A DNA stretch of 64,000 nt. Origin: Paenibacillus lautus NBRC 15380. Lineage in GTDB: Bacteria > Bacillota > Bacilli > Paenibacillales > Paenibacillaceae. Position 1 is the first letter of the stretch. Every line of letters starts with the position of its first letter. Below, piece by piece: positions 1 through 8,028 of this stretch. The DNA is taken from contig NZ_BIMF01000015.1 in the NCBI RefSeq assembly GCF_004000945.1, forward strand, positions 121,731 to 185,730, in the 5' to 3' direction. The position numbers and the translations under genes are program-made. The notes under the pieces were generated by a model. That model saw only the letters and a list, made by a program, of their open reading frames with translations, ran no database searches and was not told where the DNA came from.

Positions 1-1067
1 ATGGATACCGTTTCTTCCGGTTTCTCATTAGCCCGGTTTGCGAGCAACGCTTCATATTTCGACTCGTACAGCGCCGGGCGCGGGTTGTCCGTCATTCCGC
101 CGTCTACGGCAACGTATTTACGTACTCCGGGAATATCCTTGCTTGTGCCTACCGTGTAAAGGGTGGTGCCTGCGTCACCAACAATGCTCCGGCCCGGTTC
201 CACCCAAATTTCAGGAAGTTCGGAACCAAGGCCCGCAAAATGGGTCTTCACGGCATCCGTGATCGCTTTTACATACTGGGATACTTGAAGCGGCGTATCT
301 CCATCCACGTAACGGATACCAAAACCACCGCCCAGGTTCACAACCTTGAATACAACCCCCAAGCCTTCTTTAACGGAAGCCGCGAATTCAGCTACGCGCT
401 GAACGGCCATCTGAAAGCCTTCCACCTCAAAAATCTGGGAGCCGATATGGGAATGAATGCCCATCAGATGAATATTCGCTTGAGCTTCGGCAAGCTTCAC
501 CGCTTCATAAGCTGAGCCGTTGCCGATATCGAAGCCAAATTTCGAATCCGTTTGGCCTGTTGAGATATACTCATGCGTATGAGCCTCAACACCCGGTGTC
601 ACGCGAAGCAAAATGTTAACCTTCAGGTTCTTCTCGGCAGCAATCGCTTGCAGCATATGCAGTTCAACTACGTTATCGACAACAAAACAGCCGATTTCCG
701 CATCCAGCGCCATCTCAATCTCTTCCGGCGTTTTATTATTTCCGTGGAAATGAATCCGTTCTGCCGGGAATCCGGCCTCAAGTGCGGTGTACAGCTCTCC
801 GTCGGAAACGACGTCAAGTGACATACCTTCCTGGTCAGCCAATTGGCACATGGCCATCACGCAAAACGCCTTACTTGCATACGCGACTTGGAACTTCAAT
901 CCGGACGCCTTGAAGGCCTCGATGTATTCCCGGCAGCGATTACGAACCGACTGCTCGTCTACAATATATAGAGGTGTTCCATATTGAGCTTTCAAATCGG
1001 ATGTGTCACACCCGCCGATTTCCAAATGCCCCTGATCGTTAATCTTGCTTGTACCGTGTAAAAACAT
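1..1067 (-). CDS. lysA: Diaminopimelate decarboxylase, partial (3' end beyond window)
   Basis: Catalyses the last step of lysine synthesis, decarboxylating meso-diaminopimelate with pyridoxal phosphate. The first 355 codons are visible; the C-terminal part lies off the left edge (family length about 420-450). The start is the ATG at 1067. The protein shows the alanine-racemase-like barrel: the PLP lysine in VAYASKAF (about residue 66), HGNNKTPEE, GIHSHIGSQI, the phosphate-binding NLGGGFGIRY and the EPGRSIV motif. It sits downstream of the spoVA genes, as in B. subtilis (spoVAF-lysA). No lysine riboswitch is visible in the 118-bp gap upstream. The identification is secure. Confidence 0.96.
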   Translation of the reverse strand, partial: MFLHGTSKINDQGHLEIGGCDTSDLKAQYGTPLYIVDEQSVRNRCREYIEAFKASGLKFQVAYASKAFCVMAMCQLADQEGMSLDVVSDGELYTALEAGFPAERIHFHGNNKTPEEIEMALDAEIGCFVVDNVVELHMLQAIAAEKNLKVNILLRVTPGVEAHTHEYISTGQTDSKFGFDIGNGSAYEAVKLAEAQANIHLMGIHSHIGSQIFEVEGFQMAVQRVAEFAASVKEGLGVVFKVVNLGGGFGIRYVDGDTPLQVSQYVKAITDAVKTHFAGLGSELPEIWVEPGRSIVGDAGTTLYTVGTSKDIPGVRKYVAVDGGMTDNPRPALYESKYEALLANRANEKPEETVS

Positions 1068-1185
1068 GCTTACAATTCCTCCGATCCATTGATTCAAAAA
1101 TAGGGTAATCGAATAATTGTTCACAGTATAGCAGACAACGGAAGGTAATCAAAATGGATTTTTCAACACAACATTTGTGTTATTG

Positions 1186-2820
1186 TTAATGCTCGCCTCT
1201 CGGATTCATTTCAGAGCCCATTTTCGTGTTGTCACGAGTTTTGTTGATAGACGGGCGTCTTCTTGACATGAGCAGCGGTTTACGGAATAGAATTTCGCCC
1301 ATCGCTTTTGCACTAAATGGTATAAACGGCCACAAATAAGACGAGTTGTAGGAACGGTGGGTCGTCAGGAGCAGAATCAGAAGCGTCGTCCCGATGACAA
1401 AGCCCTTCACCGCGAACAGGGCTGTTGCAAGCAGAAGGAGCAGCCTGACCATCCGGTTGGCAAGTCCCAGCTCATAACTCGGGGTAGCGTACATCCCGAT
1501 GGACGCAACCGCCATATACAGGACAACCTCGTTTACAAACAATCCGGTCTTAACCGCGATGTCGCCGATCAAAATCGCAGCGATCAATCCCATCGCCGAC
1601 GCTAGCGGTGTCGGCGTATGAACGGCAGCCAAACGGAGCAAATCCACGCCGAATTCAACGATCATAAACTGCAGGATAATCGGAATTTTAGCGTTCTCCT
1701 GCGGACCGATGATATCGAGTCCCGGCGGCTTCAGTTCAGGATGGACAACCAGCAGCATCCACAGCGGGAGCAGGAACATGGATGCAAAAATGCCTAAAAA
1801 ACGTATCCAGCGGAGATAGGTCCCCATAAATGGGGTCTGGCGATTCTCCTCGGCATGCATACAGAGATCCAAAAACGTGGTTGGCATGATCATCACGCTC
1901 GGTGAAGTATCTACCATGACAACAATTCGGCCTTCGAGCAGATGCGAGGATACTACATCCGGCCGTTCCGAATATCTGACCAGCGGAAAAGGGTGCCAAC
2001 CTTTGTTCACAATCGCTTCTTCGAGCTGCTTATCTCCGATAGGAAGCCCCTCTATATCCACTTCCAGGATTTTTCCGCGAATCGCCTCAACCTGGGTTCG
2101 GTCCACGATGTCATCAATGAAAAGCAGACACACATCCGTTCTCGTCCGCCTTCCGACCTTCATGACCTCGACGTGCAGTCCTGGGTCACGAACCCGTCTT
2201 CGCACCAGGTTGACGTTGGTAACGAGTGTCTCCGTAAACCCGTCCCTTGCGCCGCGAACGACGCGTTCCACTGCAGGCTCTTCGAGCCCGCGCACAGGAT
2301 ATTTCCGGGTATCCAACAAGATGGCGGAATGCGCGTCCTCAATAAACAGCGCACATATCCCGGAGAGCACTTCGTTAATCACTTTGCTGAGTCTTGTATC
2401 CCGCTCCACTTGGACATGGGGAATATAGCGGGTCATCATCTCGGTAAGTGCCTGGTTGCTCACATCCTGCGGTGTCAGGTACGTCAGCCTTGTCAATATA
2501 TCCGTCACTATGGCATCATTCGTGAAGCCGTTTAAGAAGAGAAGCCCCGCATTTCTGCCGGCAAAGTTCATCTCACGGAATACCACATCAAAAGAAACCC
2601 CAAGACCGATAACTTCCTTAAGCACTTTTTTTAGATCACTCAGCTTCGCGGGAACATGGTCCGTTTGCTGCCAGTAGATAACGGATTCCTCGGTGCTGTT
2701 GGAGGTTTCGGCCTCCCTCTTCTCCTTCAGCTCTTGTTCCTCCAACGCTTTGATCTCCGATGGGGGAATGATCGGAATATCGGTTTCCAGTTCTCCGCTA
2801 TGTGTTGTTTTCTCGTCCAT
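1186..2820 (-). CDS. spoVAF: Stage V sporulation / GerA-family germination protein SpoVAF
   Basis: A 544-residue GerA-family protein: a soluble N-terminal half with VILxFxxGFTNDAIVTDI-type and VVRGxRDGFTETLxTN-type GerA motifs, then a membrane half with several hydrophobic segments (about residues 330-500). GerA-family A subunits work in the inner spore membrane during germination; SpoVAF in B. subtilis modulates germination. The start has a strong ribosome-binding site (AGGAGG, 6 nt before ATG). It follows spoVAB by 23 bp and precedes lysA, the B. subtilis position of spoVAF, which decides the name over other GerA paralogues. It is somewhat longer than B. subtilis SpoVAF. Confidence 0.9.
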   Translation of the reverse strand: MDEKTTHSGELETDIPIIPPSEIKALEEQELKEKREAETSNSTEESVIYWQQTDHVPAKLSDLKKVLKEVIGLGVSFDVVFREMNFAGRNAGLLFLNGFTNDAIVTDILTRLTYLTPQDVSNQALTEMMTRYIPHVQVERDTRLSKVINEVLSGICALFIEDAHSAILLDTRKYPVRGLEEPAVERVVRGARDGFTETLVTNVNLVRRRVRDPGLHVEVMKVGRRTRTDVCLLFIDDIVDRTQVEAIRGKILEVDIEGLPIGDKQLEEAIVNKGWHPFPLVRYSERPDVVSSHLLEGRIVVMVDTSPSVMIMPTTFLDLCMHAEENRQTPFMGTYLRWIRFLGIFASMFLLPLWMLLVVHPELKPPGLDIIGPQENAKIPIILQFMIVEFGVDLLRLAAVHTPTPLASAMGLIAAILIGDIAVKTGLFVNEVVLYMAVASIGMYATPSYELGLANRMVRLLLLLATALFAVKGFVIGTTLLILLLTTHRSYNSSYLWPFIPFSAKAMGEILFRKPLLMSRRRPSINKTRDNTKMGSEMNPRGEH

Positions 2821-2843
2821 AACCTACCTCCTAGCCATAACTA

Positions 2844-3272
2844 TCACTTGCTGTAAACAAACCAGTCGAACAGAGAGCCCGCTACCTTGCCTGCCACCAT
2901 GGCCATTAGAAGACCAAACAAATACCCCGTCAACCGGAGCCGCTTGGCCAGAATCGGCAATACATTCAGCACTTCCGTCAATGCGGCTGCCAGCATGCCG
3001 ATGAAAATCCCGCACATCAATCCAATCACGGTACTCACAACCGGTCCCAATGGAACCGACCATCTCCAGAAATCGGCCACCGTGCCGATGAAAGATCCCG
3101 CTATTAAAGCCCCTTCATACCAATGGACCCGGCTGTAAGTTGCCGTCAGTTGGGACAATCTCGGGATGATGTCCAGCACGATGATGAGCGCAATGACTCC
3201 CCCGCCGACGGCGATGCCCCCGGCAACGCCAAGAACACAGGTGAATATCCCTTGCAGAATGGACACCATCAT
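2844..3272 (-). CDS. spoVAB: Stage V sporulation protein AB
   Basis: A 142-residue membrane protein with about four hydrophobic segments, matching SpoVAB in size and in its position after spoVAA. SpoVA proteins take part in moving dipicolinic acid into the forespore and releasing it at germination; the role of SpoVAB itself is poorly defined. The start is one of two adjacent ATG codons (3272 or 3269); the first overlaps the spoVAA stop as ATGA, suggesting translational coupling. In B. subtilis this gene would be followed by spoVAC, spoVAD and spoVAE, but here spoVAF comes next. Confidence 0.9.
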   Translation of the reverse strand: MMVSILQGIFTCVLGVAGGIAVGGGVIALIIVLDIIPRLSQLTATYSRVHWYEGALIAGSFIGTVADFWRWSVPLGPVVSTVIGLMCGIFIGMLAAALTEVLNVLPILAKRLRLTGYLFGLLMAMVAGKVAGSLFDWFVYSK

Positions 3273-3922
3273 GGTTCCTTACCTGTCGTATCGGCCCCGG
3301 CGTTCATTTTCCGATATTCTTCGGCAACCACGAACTGATCCAGATTTTCCTGATAGAGGTACATTTCCACCTCAAGCGGGGTCGGTTCTTCATTCCATTT
3401 TTTCTTGAACAAATGATTGAAGAACACCGTCATTCCGAATCCGAGCCCCAGCGAGTATGCAATCTGGAACAAATAGGGATGCTCGTCCCTTTTCCCCGTC
3501 ACCATTTCGACGATTCGGATCTGTACCTCGAGCATGTTGACGTCGGCATGGAAGTTCATAATGGTCAGCGCCGAACCGAAAAACAAGAGCAGCCAAATGA
3601 GCGGGAACCACAATTTTGACCGTTTGCTCTCCGGACCGACAAGCTCCACCAGGGTATGATGGTTTCCCATCGGTTCAATATGGGCGCCAGGAATCAAGAC
3701 TTGAATCTTCGGGATGATTTGAATCAGATCCATGACAAGGCGGTTGCCATCGATATCCTTCGGCTGCGTAAGCGGCAGGGCTCTAAGCCGTTTCTCCCAT
3801 TCGGGTTCGCAGACGATGAAGGCAACATCACCTAGTTTGACGGTTTGGTTCTTTGGTAACCGTATGCGGCTCCTTAGCTGCAGAAACACCGTCGGAGTGG
3901 GATTAACCTTCATCCGAAACAC
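3269..3922 (-). CDS. spoVAA: Stage V sporulation protein AA
   Basis: A 217-residue protein with a soluble N-terminal part (VFLQLRSRIRLPKNQTVKLGD) and two hydrophobic segments in the C-terminal half (around residues 100-120 and 155-175), as in SpoVAA. First gene of the short spoVA group. A clear terminator after sigF (4030-4058) separates it from the spoIIA operon, so it needs its own promoter; a SigG-like -10 lies about 25 bp upstream. In B. subtilis this operon is transcribed by SigG in the forespore. Confidence 0.9.
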   Translation of the reverse strand: MFRMKVNPTPTVFLQLRSRIRLPKNQTVKLGDVAFIVCEPEWEKRLRALPLTQPKDIDGNRLVMDLIQIIPKIQVLIPGAHIEPMGNHHTLVELVGPESKRSKLWFPLIWLLLFFGSALTIMNFHADVNMLEVQIRIVEMVTGKRDEHPYLFQIAYSLGLGFGMTVFFNHLFKKKWNEEPTPLEVEMYLYQENLDQFVVAEEYRKMNAGADTTGKEP

Positions 3923-3944
3923 TCCTTTACTGCTAAATTACCGT

Positions 3945-3951
3945 TAGTATG
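3945..3951 (-). promoter_or_regulatory. Possible SigG -10 element for the spoVA genes
   Basis: On the minus strand CATACTA fits the SigG -10 pattern CATnnTA. It lies 22 bp before the spoVAA start with the gene's ribosome-binding site between. The region 17-18 nt upstream (GAGTAGA) matches the SigG -35 poorly, so this rests on the -10, the position and the known SigG control of spoVA. Confidence 0.4.
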
Positions 3952-4029
3952 GGAAATCTCTCTCCTTTCTACTCGGATTTACCATACTTTCTTTATCCGC
4001 CAAACCACCAAGAGGTTTGCTGAAAAATG

Positions 4030-4058
4030 AAAAAAACGCCGTCCCCTAAGGGCGGCGT
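4030..4058 (-). terminator. Terminator of the spoIIA (sigF) operon
   Basis: On the minus strand GACGCCGCCC pairs with GGGACGGCGT around a TTAG loop (one mismatch), followed by six T residues. It lies 37 bp after the sigF stop and separates the spoIIA operon from spoVAA. Confidence 0.85.
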
Positions 4059-4095
4059 CAGTTTGATCAGGCATTAGAATAACGGCTGAGGTCCA

Positions 4096-4851
4096 CTACT
4101 GCGCGATCTCGTTCCGTATGCTCTGCAATATTTTTTTCTCAAGTCGCGATACCTGTACCTGGGATATGCCCAGCCGGCTGGCAACTTCCGACTGCGTCTG
4201 ATCCCGGTAATACCGCAGATAGACAATGAGCCGCTCCCGTTCGGTCAAGCCTCCTATCGCTTCATTCAAGGCCAGCTTGTCGAACCATCGTTCTTGCGAC
4301 TCATCAGCTATCTGATCCATAAGCGTTATGGGATCCCCGTCATTTTCAAATACGGTCTCATGAATCGAGGTTGGCGGTTTGTTCGCTTCCTGGGCAAACA
4401 CCACTTCTTCGGGGGTTACCCCAAGCTCTTCGGCAACCTCTTTCACCGTTGGAAGACGATCAAGCTGCTTGGACAGCTCGTCCCGCTTCTTCCTTACTTT
4501 GTTGGCCATTTCCTTAAGCGATCGGCTGACCTTCAGGGTCCCGTCGTCCCTTAAGAAGCGCTGAATTTCTCCAATGATCATCGGTACGGCATAGGTCGAG
4601 AACTTTACGTCATAACTGAGATCGAACTTGTCCACGGATTTGAGGAGACCGATACAGCCGATCTGAAACAGATCATCAGGCTCATACCCCCGGTTCATAA
4701 ACCGCTGAACGACAGACCAGACAAGACGAATATTACAGTTGACGAGCGTGTCCCGGGCGACATTATCCCCGCTTTGGCTAAGTGCAATGAGTCGTTTGAC
4801 CTCCGCGTCGTCCAAATAAGTCTGCGAAGTTTTCTTCACATCGGCATCCAT
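4096..4851 (-). CDS. sigF: RNA polymerase sporulation sigma factor SigF
   Basis: The first forespore-specific sigma factor. The 251 residues show sigma region 2 (DLFQIGCIGLLKSVDKFD, then FSTYAVPMIIGEIQRFLRDD), region 3 (VSRSLKEMANKVRKKRDEL) and region 4 with a helix-turn-helix (LIVYLRYYRDQTQSEVASRLGISQVQVSRLEK, shown here as landmarks LIVYLRYYRD and SQVQVSRLE). SpoIIAB, encoded 11 bp upstream in the same operon, holds it inactive until septation. Length and order spoIIAA-spoIIAB-sigF match B. subtilis. Confidence 0.97.
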   Translation of the reverse strand: MDADVKKTSQTYLDDAEVKRLIALSQSGDNVARDTLVNCNIRLVWSVVQRFMNRGYEPDDLFQIGCIGLLKSVDKFDLSYDVKFSTYAVPMIIGEIQRFLRDDGTLKVSRSLKEMANKVRKKRDELSKQLDRLPTVKEVAEELGVTPEEVVFAQEANKPPTSIHETVFENDGDPITLMDQIADESQERWFDKLALNEAIGGLTERERLIVYLRYYRDQTQSEVASRLGISQVQVSRLEKKILQSIRNEIAQ

Positions 4852-4862
4852 TTGTCCAACCC

Positions 4863-5321
4863 CTAATTATATAAAGCTTTCTTAGATTCGATCCTCTTTT
4901 TCATTTTGATCGACGTACCGCTGCCTGGCTCGCTGACCACTTCAAATTCGTCCATGAAATTTTCCATGATGGTGAATCCCATGCCGGATCGCTCCAGCTC
5001 TGGCTTGGATGTATAAAGCGGCTGTTTGGCCATTTCCAAATCTTCGATCCCATGGCCGGAATCTTCAATGCACAGCGTGATCATATCCCCGTCTATTAAG
5101 GCTTCAATCTTGACAACCCCTTCCGGATCACTATCGTAACCGTGGATTATGCTGTTTGTAACCGCTTCGGAGACTACCGTTTTCAGGTCACTCAGCTCAT
5201 CCATGTTGGGATCCATCTGGGAGATGAACGCAGCCACGGCGACACGGGCAAAGGATTCGTTTTCCGACCTTGCGGCAAACTGCAGAGTCATAAAATTATG
5301 CTGTGCTTTCCCTTCACTCAT
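4863..5321 (-). CDS. spoIIAB: Anti-sigma F factor / serine kinase SpoIIAB
   Basis: A GHKL-type kinase that binds SigF and phosphorylates SpoIIAA. Visible motifs are the N box SEAVTNSIIHGY (Asn near residue 56), the G1 box EDSGHGIEDL and the G2 box RSGMGFTIMENFMD. The start overlaps the spoIIAA stop by 4 nt (ATGA), consistent with coupled translation of partners whose stoichiometry matters. The 152 residues are slightly longer than B. subtilis SpoIIAB, mostly at the N terminus. Confidence 0.97.
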   Translation of the reverse strand: MSEGKAQHNFMTLQFAARSENESFARVAVAAFISQMDPNMDELSDLKTVVSEAVTNSIIHGYDSDPEGVVKIEALIDGDMITLCIEDSGHGIEDLEMAKQPLYTSKPELERSGMGFTIMENFMDEFEVVSEPGSGTSIKMKKRIESKKALYN

Positions 5322-5671
5322 GACACTACCTCCAAACCCGAGAGTGCCGTGCCCTCGTTCTCATATATCGGCATGATCTTGAACAGCCCCGACATTTCAA
5401 GCAAGCGGTAAACCTGCGGCTTGACATCGCATACCGCCATCTTTCCGCCCTTTTGCTTGATGAATTTATAGCGTCCCAGGATGACCCCAAGTCCTGAGCT
5501 GTCCATAAAGTCCAAGTCCTTTAAGCTCAGCACCAAGTGCTCTGTTTGACGTCTCTGAATAGCTTCATCCAGCTGCATCCGGACATGATCGGCCGTATGA
5601 TGATCCAGTTCCCCGGACAGACGGACGATCAGTACATGCCTGTGATGCTCCATATCAACATGCAGATTCAT
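5318..5671 (-). CDS. spoIIAA: Anti-anti-sigma F factor SpoIIAA
   Basis: A STAS-domain protein of 117 residues. Unphosphorylated SpoIIAA displaces SpoIIAB from SigF. The phosphorylated serine lies in LDFMDSSGLGVILGRY (first Ser is residue 58, the same number as in B. subtilis). First gene of the spoIIA operon, preceded by a SigH-like promoter and a Spo0A-box-like sequence. A GGGAGGAG ribosome-binding site precedes the ATG. Confidence 0.97.
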   Translation of the reverse strand: MNLHVDMEHHRHVLIVRLSGELDHHTADHVRMQLDEAIQRRQTEHLVLSLKDLDFMDSSGLGVILGRYKFIKQKGGKMAVCDVKPQVYRLLEMSGLFKIMPIYENEGTALSGLEVVS

Positions 5672-5703
5672 GTTTGCTCACTCTCCTCCCTGACATGAAC
5701 AAA

Positions 5704-5733
5704 GATTTCTACATTTGAAAAAGACATTCCTGC
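5704..5733 (-). promoter_or_regulatory. Candidate SigH promoter of the spoIIA operon
   Basis: On the minus strand the -35-like GCAGGAATG (5725-5733) fits RnAGGAwww with one mismatch, and 12 nt later GTAGAAATC (5704-5712) fits RnnGAATww at seven of nine positions. SigH drives spoIIA in B. subtilis. Position between dacF and spoIIAA supports the call. Confidence 0.55.
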
Positions 5734-5735
5734 AT

Positions 5736-5745
5736 CCCGACAAAA
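5736..5745 (-). promoter_or_regulatory. Spo0A-box-like site upstream of spoIIAA
   Basis: On the minus strand TTTTGTCGGG resembles the 0A box (TTTGTCGAA) in the core TTTGTCG. It ends 2 nt before the -35-like element, a place from which Spo0A could activate. The last bases deviate, so it is a weak match supported by position. Confidence 0.4.
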
Positions 5746-5759
5746 CTAGAAGAAAACTC

Positions 5760-6953
5760 CTATGAATCTACATGAAACAACTTGCCGGTTGTCCGTTTGA
5801 ACAGCTTCCAGAATCCGGCCTTCTTCACCTCGACAGGAGAGGTCAGCTCGAACTCCTTGACCACGCGATCACCTTGATAGACCGTTAGCTTGCCGACAAC
5901 TTGTCCTGCGGCTACCGGCGCCTTCAAATTCGGCTCCATCTGAATTTCATGACGAATATCCGGACTCTTTACACCCTTCTTAACCAGCACGCTGTAATCT
6001 TTATCCGCTTGAATCGAGATCTCGGGCACGGTTCCCTTCTGGACCTTCACGATACCTAACACTTCACCCGGTTTATAGATGGAATGCATCGAATACTGGG
6101 AAAAGGCATAGTCAAACATGCGAGATACTTCATTATTCCGCGTCTTCGTATCCGGAGCTCCCATCACAACAGCAACAGCGCGCAGTCCGTCCCGTTTGGC
6201 CGTTGCCGATAAACAGAATTTGGCCTCTGACGTGTATCCGGTTTTCAATCCGTCAGCACCAGTGTAGAATCGAACCAGCTTGTTCGTATTGACCAGCCAG
6301 AACGGTTTTTCTGAATCTTTACGCAAATAATCCTGATAGGCGCCCGTATATTTGGTGATCTGGTCATATTTCAGCAGCTCCCGGCTCATGACCGCAATGT
6401 CGTGGGCCGAAGTGTAATGATTCTCTGCGGGTAGTCCGTTGCAGTTCACAAAATGCGTATCCTTCATTCCCAGCTCGGCTGCTTTCTCATTCATCAGCTT
6501 GACAAAGGCTTCCTCTGAGCCGGCAATTTTCTCCGCCACCGCGACGGAAGCATCATTGCCTGATGCCATGGCAATGCCTTTGAGCATCTCATCCACCGTC
6601 ATTTCTTCACCGGGCTCAAGAAAGATCTGTGATCCGCCCATAGAGGCCGCATATTCGCTGGTACGCACCTTATCCGTCCACTGCAATTGTCCTTCATCGA
6701 TGGCCTCCATCGTAAGCAGCATCGTCATGATCTTGGTGATGCTCGCCGGAGGCAGCTTATCATGGCTGTTTTTCTCGTAAATAATGGTTCCGGTATCCGC
6801 ATCCAGCAATATAGCAGAACGAGCACCTGGTGCCAGTTCCTCTTGTGATGATCCTTCCCCGGGTTTGCTATTATCTTCTGCATAACTTGGTACAGCCGCA
6901 CTGGACAACGCTACACATAGAACCAGAAATCCAGCGATTAACGCTTTTTTCAC
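5760..6953 (-). CDS. dacF: D-alanyl-D-alanine carboxypeptidase DacF
   Basis: A penicillin-binding carboxypeptidase that trims peptide side chains of peptidoglycan; in B. subtilis DacF is made in the forespore and adjusts cortex cross-linking. It has an N-terminal signal peptide (ALIAGFLVLCVALSSAAVPSYA), the active-site SxxK as SITK (about residue 71), SGN in MASGNDASV, and KTG in GLKTGYTSEA, then the beta-rich C-terminal domain. The GTG at 6953 is chosen because AGGAGG lies 8 nt before it; the ATG at 6959 is only 2 nt from that site. It precedes spoIIAA as in B. subtilis. Confidence 0.93.
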   Translation of the reverse strand: MKKALIAGFLVLCVALSSAAVPSYAEDNSKPGEGSSQEELAPGARSAILLDADTGTIIYEKNSHDKLPPASITKIMTMLLTMEAIDEGQLQWTDKVRTSEYAASMGGSQIFLEPGEEMTVDEMLKGIAMASGNDASVAVAEKIAGSEEAFVKLMNEKAAELGMKDTHFVNCNGLPAENHYTSAHDIAVMSRELLKYDQITKYTGAYQDYLRKDSEKPFWLVNTNKLVRFYTGADGLKTGYTSEAKFCLSATAKRDGLRAVAVVMGAPDTKTRNNEVSRMFDYAFSQYSMHSIYKPGEVLGIVKVQKGTVPEISIQADKDYSVLVKKGVKSPDIRHEIQMEPNLKAPVAAGQVVGKLTVYQGDRVVKEFELTSPVEVKKAGFWKLFKRTTGKLFHVDS

Positions 6954-7085
6954 TTCCATCCCCTCCTGACATTCGTAATGGCATCCCGAAAAATAACGGG
7001 TCTGTTATTCAGTGTCGTCAGGATGAAAACAAATTATTCCAGTATTTTACGGAAATATTATCGCCTTGAACGGAAGTGAACACAG

Positions 7086-7133
7086 CAAAAAGGCTGGGCT
7101 CGACAGATATAAATCCGCCGGAGCCCAGCCCTT
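7086..7133 (-). terminator. Terminator after punA
   Basis: On the minus strand GGCTGGGCTC pairs perfectly with GAGCCCAGCC across a 19-nt loop and is followed by five T residues. It starts about 20 bp after the punA stop and separates punA from dacF. Confidence 0.85.
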
Positions 7134-7148
7134 TGCTAAAATAGGTTA

Positions 7149-7979
7149 TTACATTTTTGGAATAATGGCCATGACAAGCGCAAGGAATTTCTCCCGGACC
7201 TTCTCGGCTGTCTCCATAACCTCGTCATGGGACAGCGGTTGATCCAATATTCCGGCTGCCATGTTGCTAATGCAAGAAATGCCCAGCACTTCAAGACCGG
7301 CATGTCTGGCCACAATGACCTCAGACACCGTGGACATGCCTACCGCATCCGCACCGAGTGTACGCAGCATGACGATCTCGGCGGGTGTTTCATAGGTTGG
7401 TCCGAGCAAACCTGCGTAGACCCCTTCTCTCAGCGCAACACCTTGACCCACGGCCACTTCTTTTGCCAATTGGCGAAGCTGACGGCTGTATGCCTGGGAC
7501 ATGTCCGGGAACCGGACGCCAAGATCCGGATCATTAGGCCCGATTAACGGGTTGGTGCCTGTCATGTTCAGATGATCGGAGATCAGCATGAGATCACCCG
7601 GCTCGAAGGACGTGTTGATACCGCCCGCCGCATTGGTAACCAGCAGACTCTTCACACCCAGCTCTTTCATGACGCGCACCGGGAAAGCCGTCACTTCCGG
7701 ACCATAACCTTCATACATATGGAATCGTCCCTTCATCAGAACGACAGGTCTATTGTGAATCGTGCCCAGCAGCAGTTCTCCTTCATGGCCTTCTACAGTC
7801 GATACGGGAAAATGAGGAATGTCCGTGTACGGGATGGAAACCGGATTCTCAATCAATTCGGCCAGTACGCCGAGTCCTGAACCCAAAATCAAGCCGACCT
7901 GGGGCTCGACGCCTTTCTGCCCGCGTATGTATGCCGCTGCTTCCTTAATGCTCTGCTGATGAATTGAACTCATGTTCAT
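7149..7979 (-). CDS. punA: Purine-nucleoside phosphorylase
   Basis: Splits guanosine and inosine (and deoxy forms) with phosphate to base and ribose-1-phosphate for purine salvage. Motifs of the trimeric PNP family: LILGSGLGVLAELI, VLMKGRFHMYEGY, LLVTNAAGGIN, and GMSTVSEVIVARHAGL with ISCISNMAAG. AGGAGAGG lies before two ATGs; 7979 is used (276 residues) but 7973 is 10 nt from AGGAG and equally possible. A longer reading frame would run into xerD and lacks a better site. In B. subtilis drm (deoB) lies between xerD and this gene; here it is missing and only 49 bp separate them. Confidence 0.95.
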   Translation of the reverse strand: MNMSSIHQQSIKEAAAYIRGQKGVEPQVGLILGSGLGVLAELIENPVSIPYTDIPHFPVSTVEGHEGELLLGTIHNRPVVLMKGRFHMYEGYGPEVTAFPVRVMKELGVKSLLVTNAAGGINTSFEPGDLMLISDHLNMTGTNPLIGPNDPDLGVRFPDMSQAYSRQLRQLAKEVAVGQGVALREGVYAGLLGPTYETPAEIVMLRTLGADAVGMSTVSEVIVARHAGLEVLGISCISNMAAGILDQPLSHDEVMETAEKVREKFLALVMAIIPKM

Positions 7980-8028
7980 ACCTCTCCTAACTGAGAATAA
8001 GTTGTAGATCCTAGTAGAGTAGGCCCCA

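Noticed and set aside
1068..1185. Lysine riboswitch upstream of lysA
   Set aside because: Only 118 bp and no conserved core or terminator; same result upstream of aspartate kinase.
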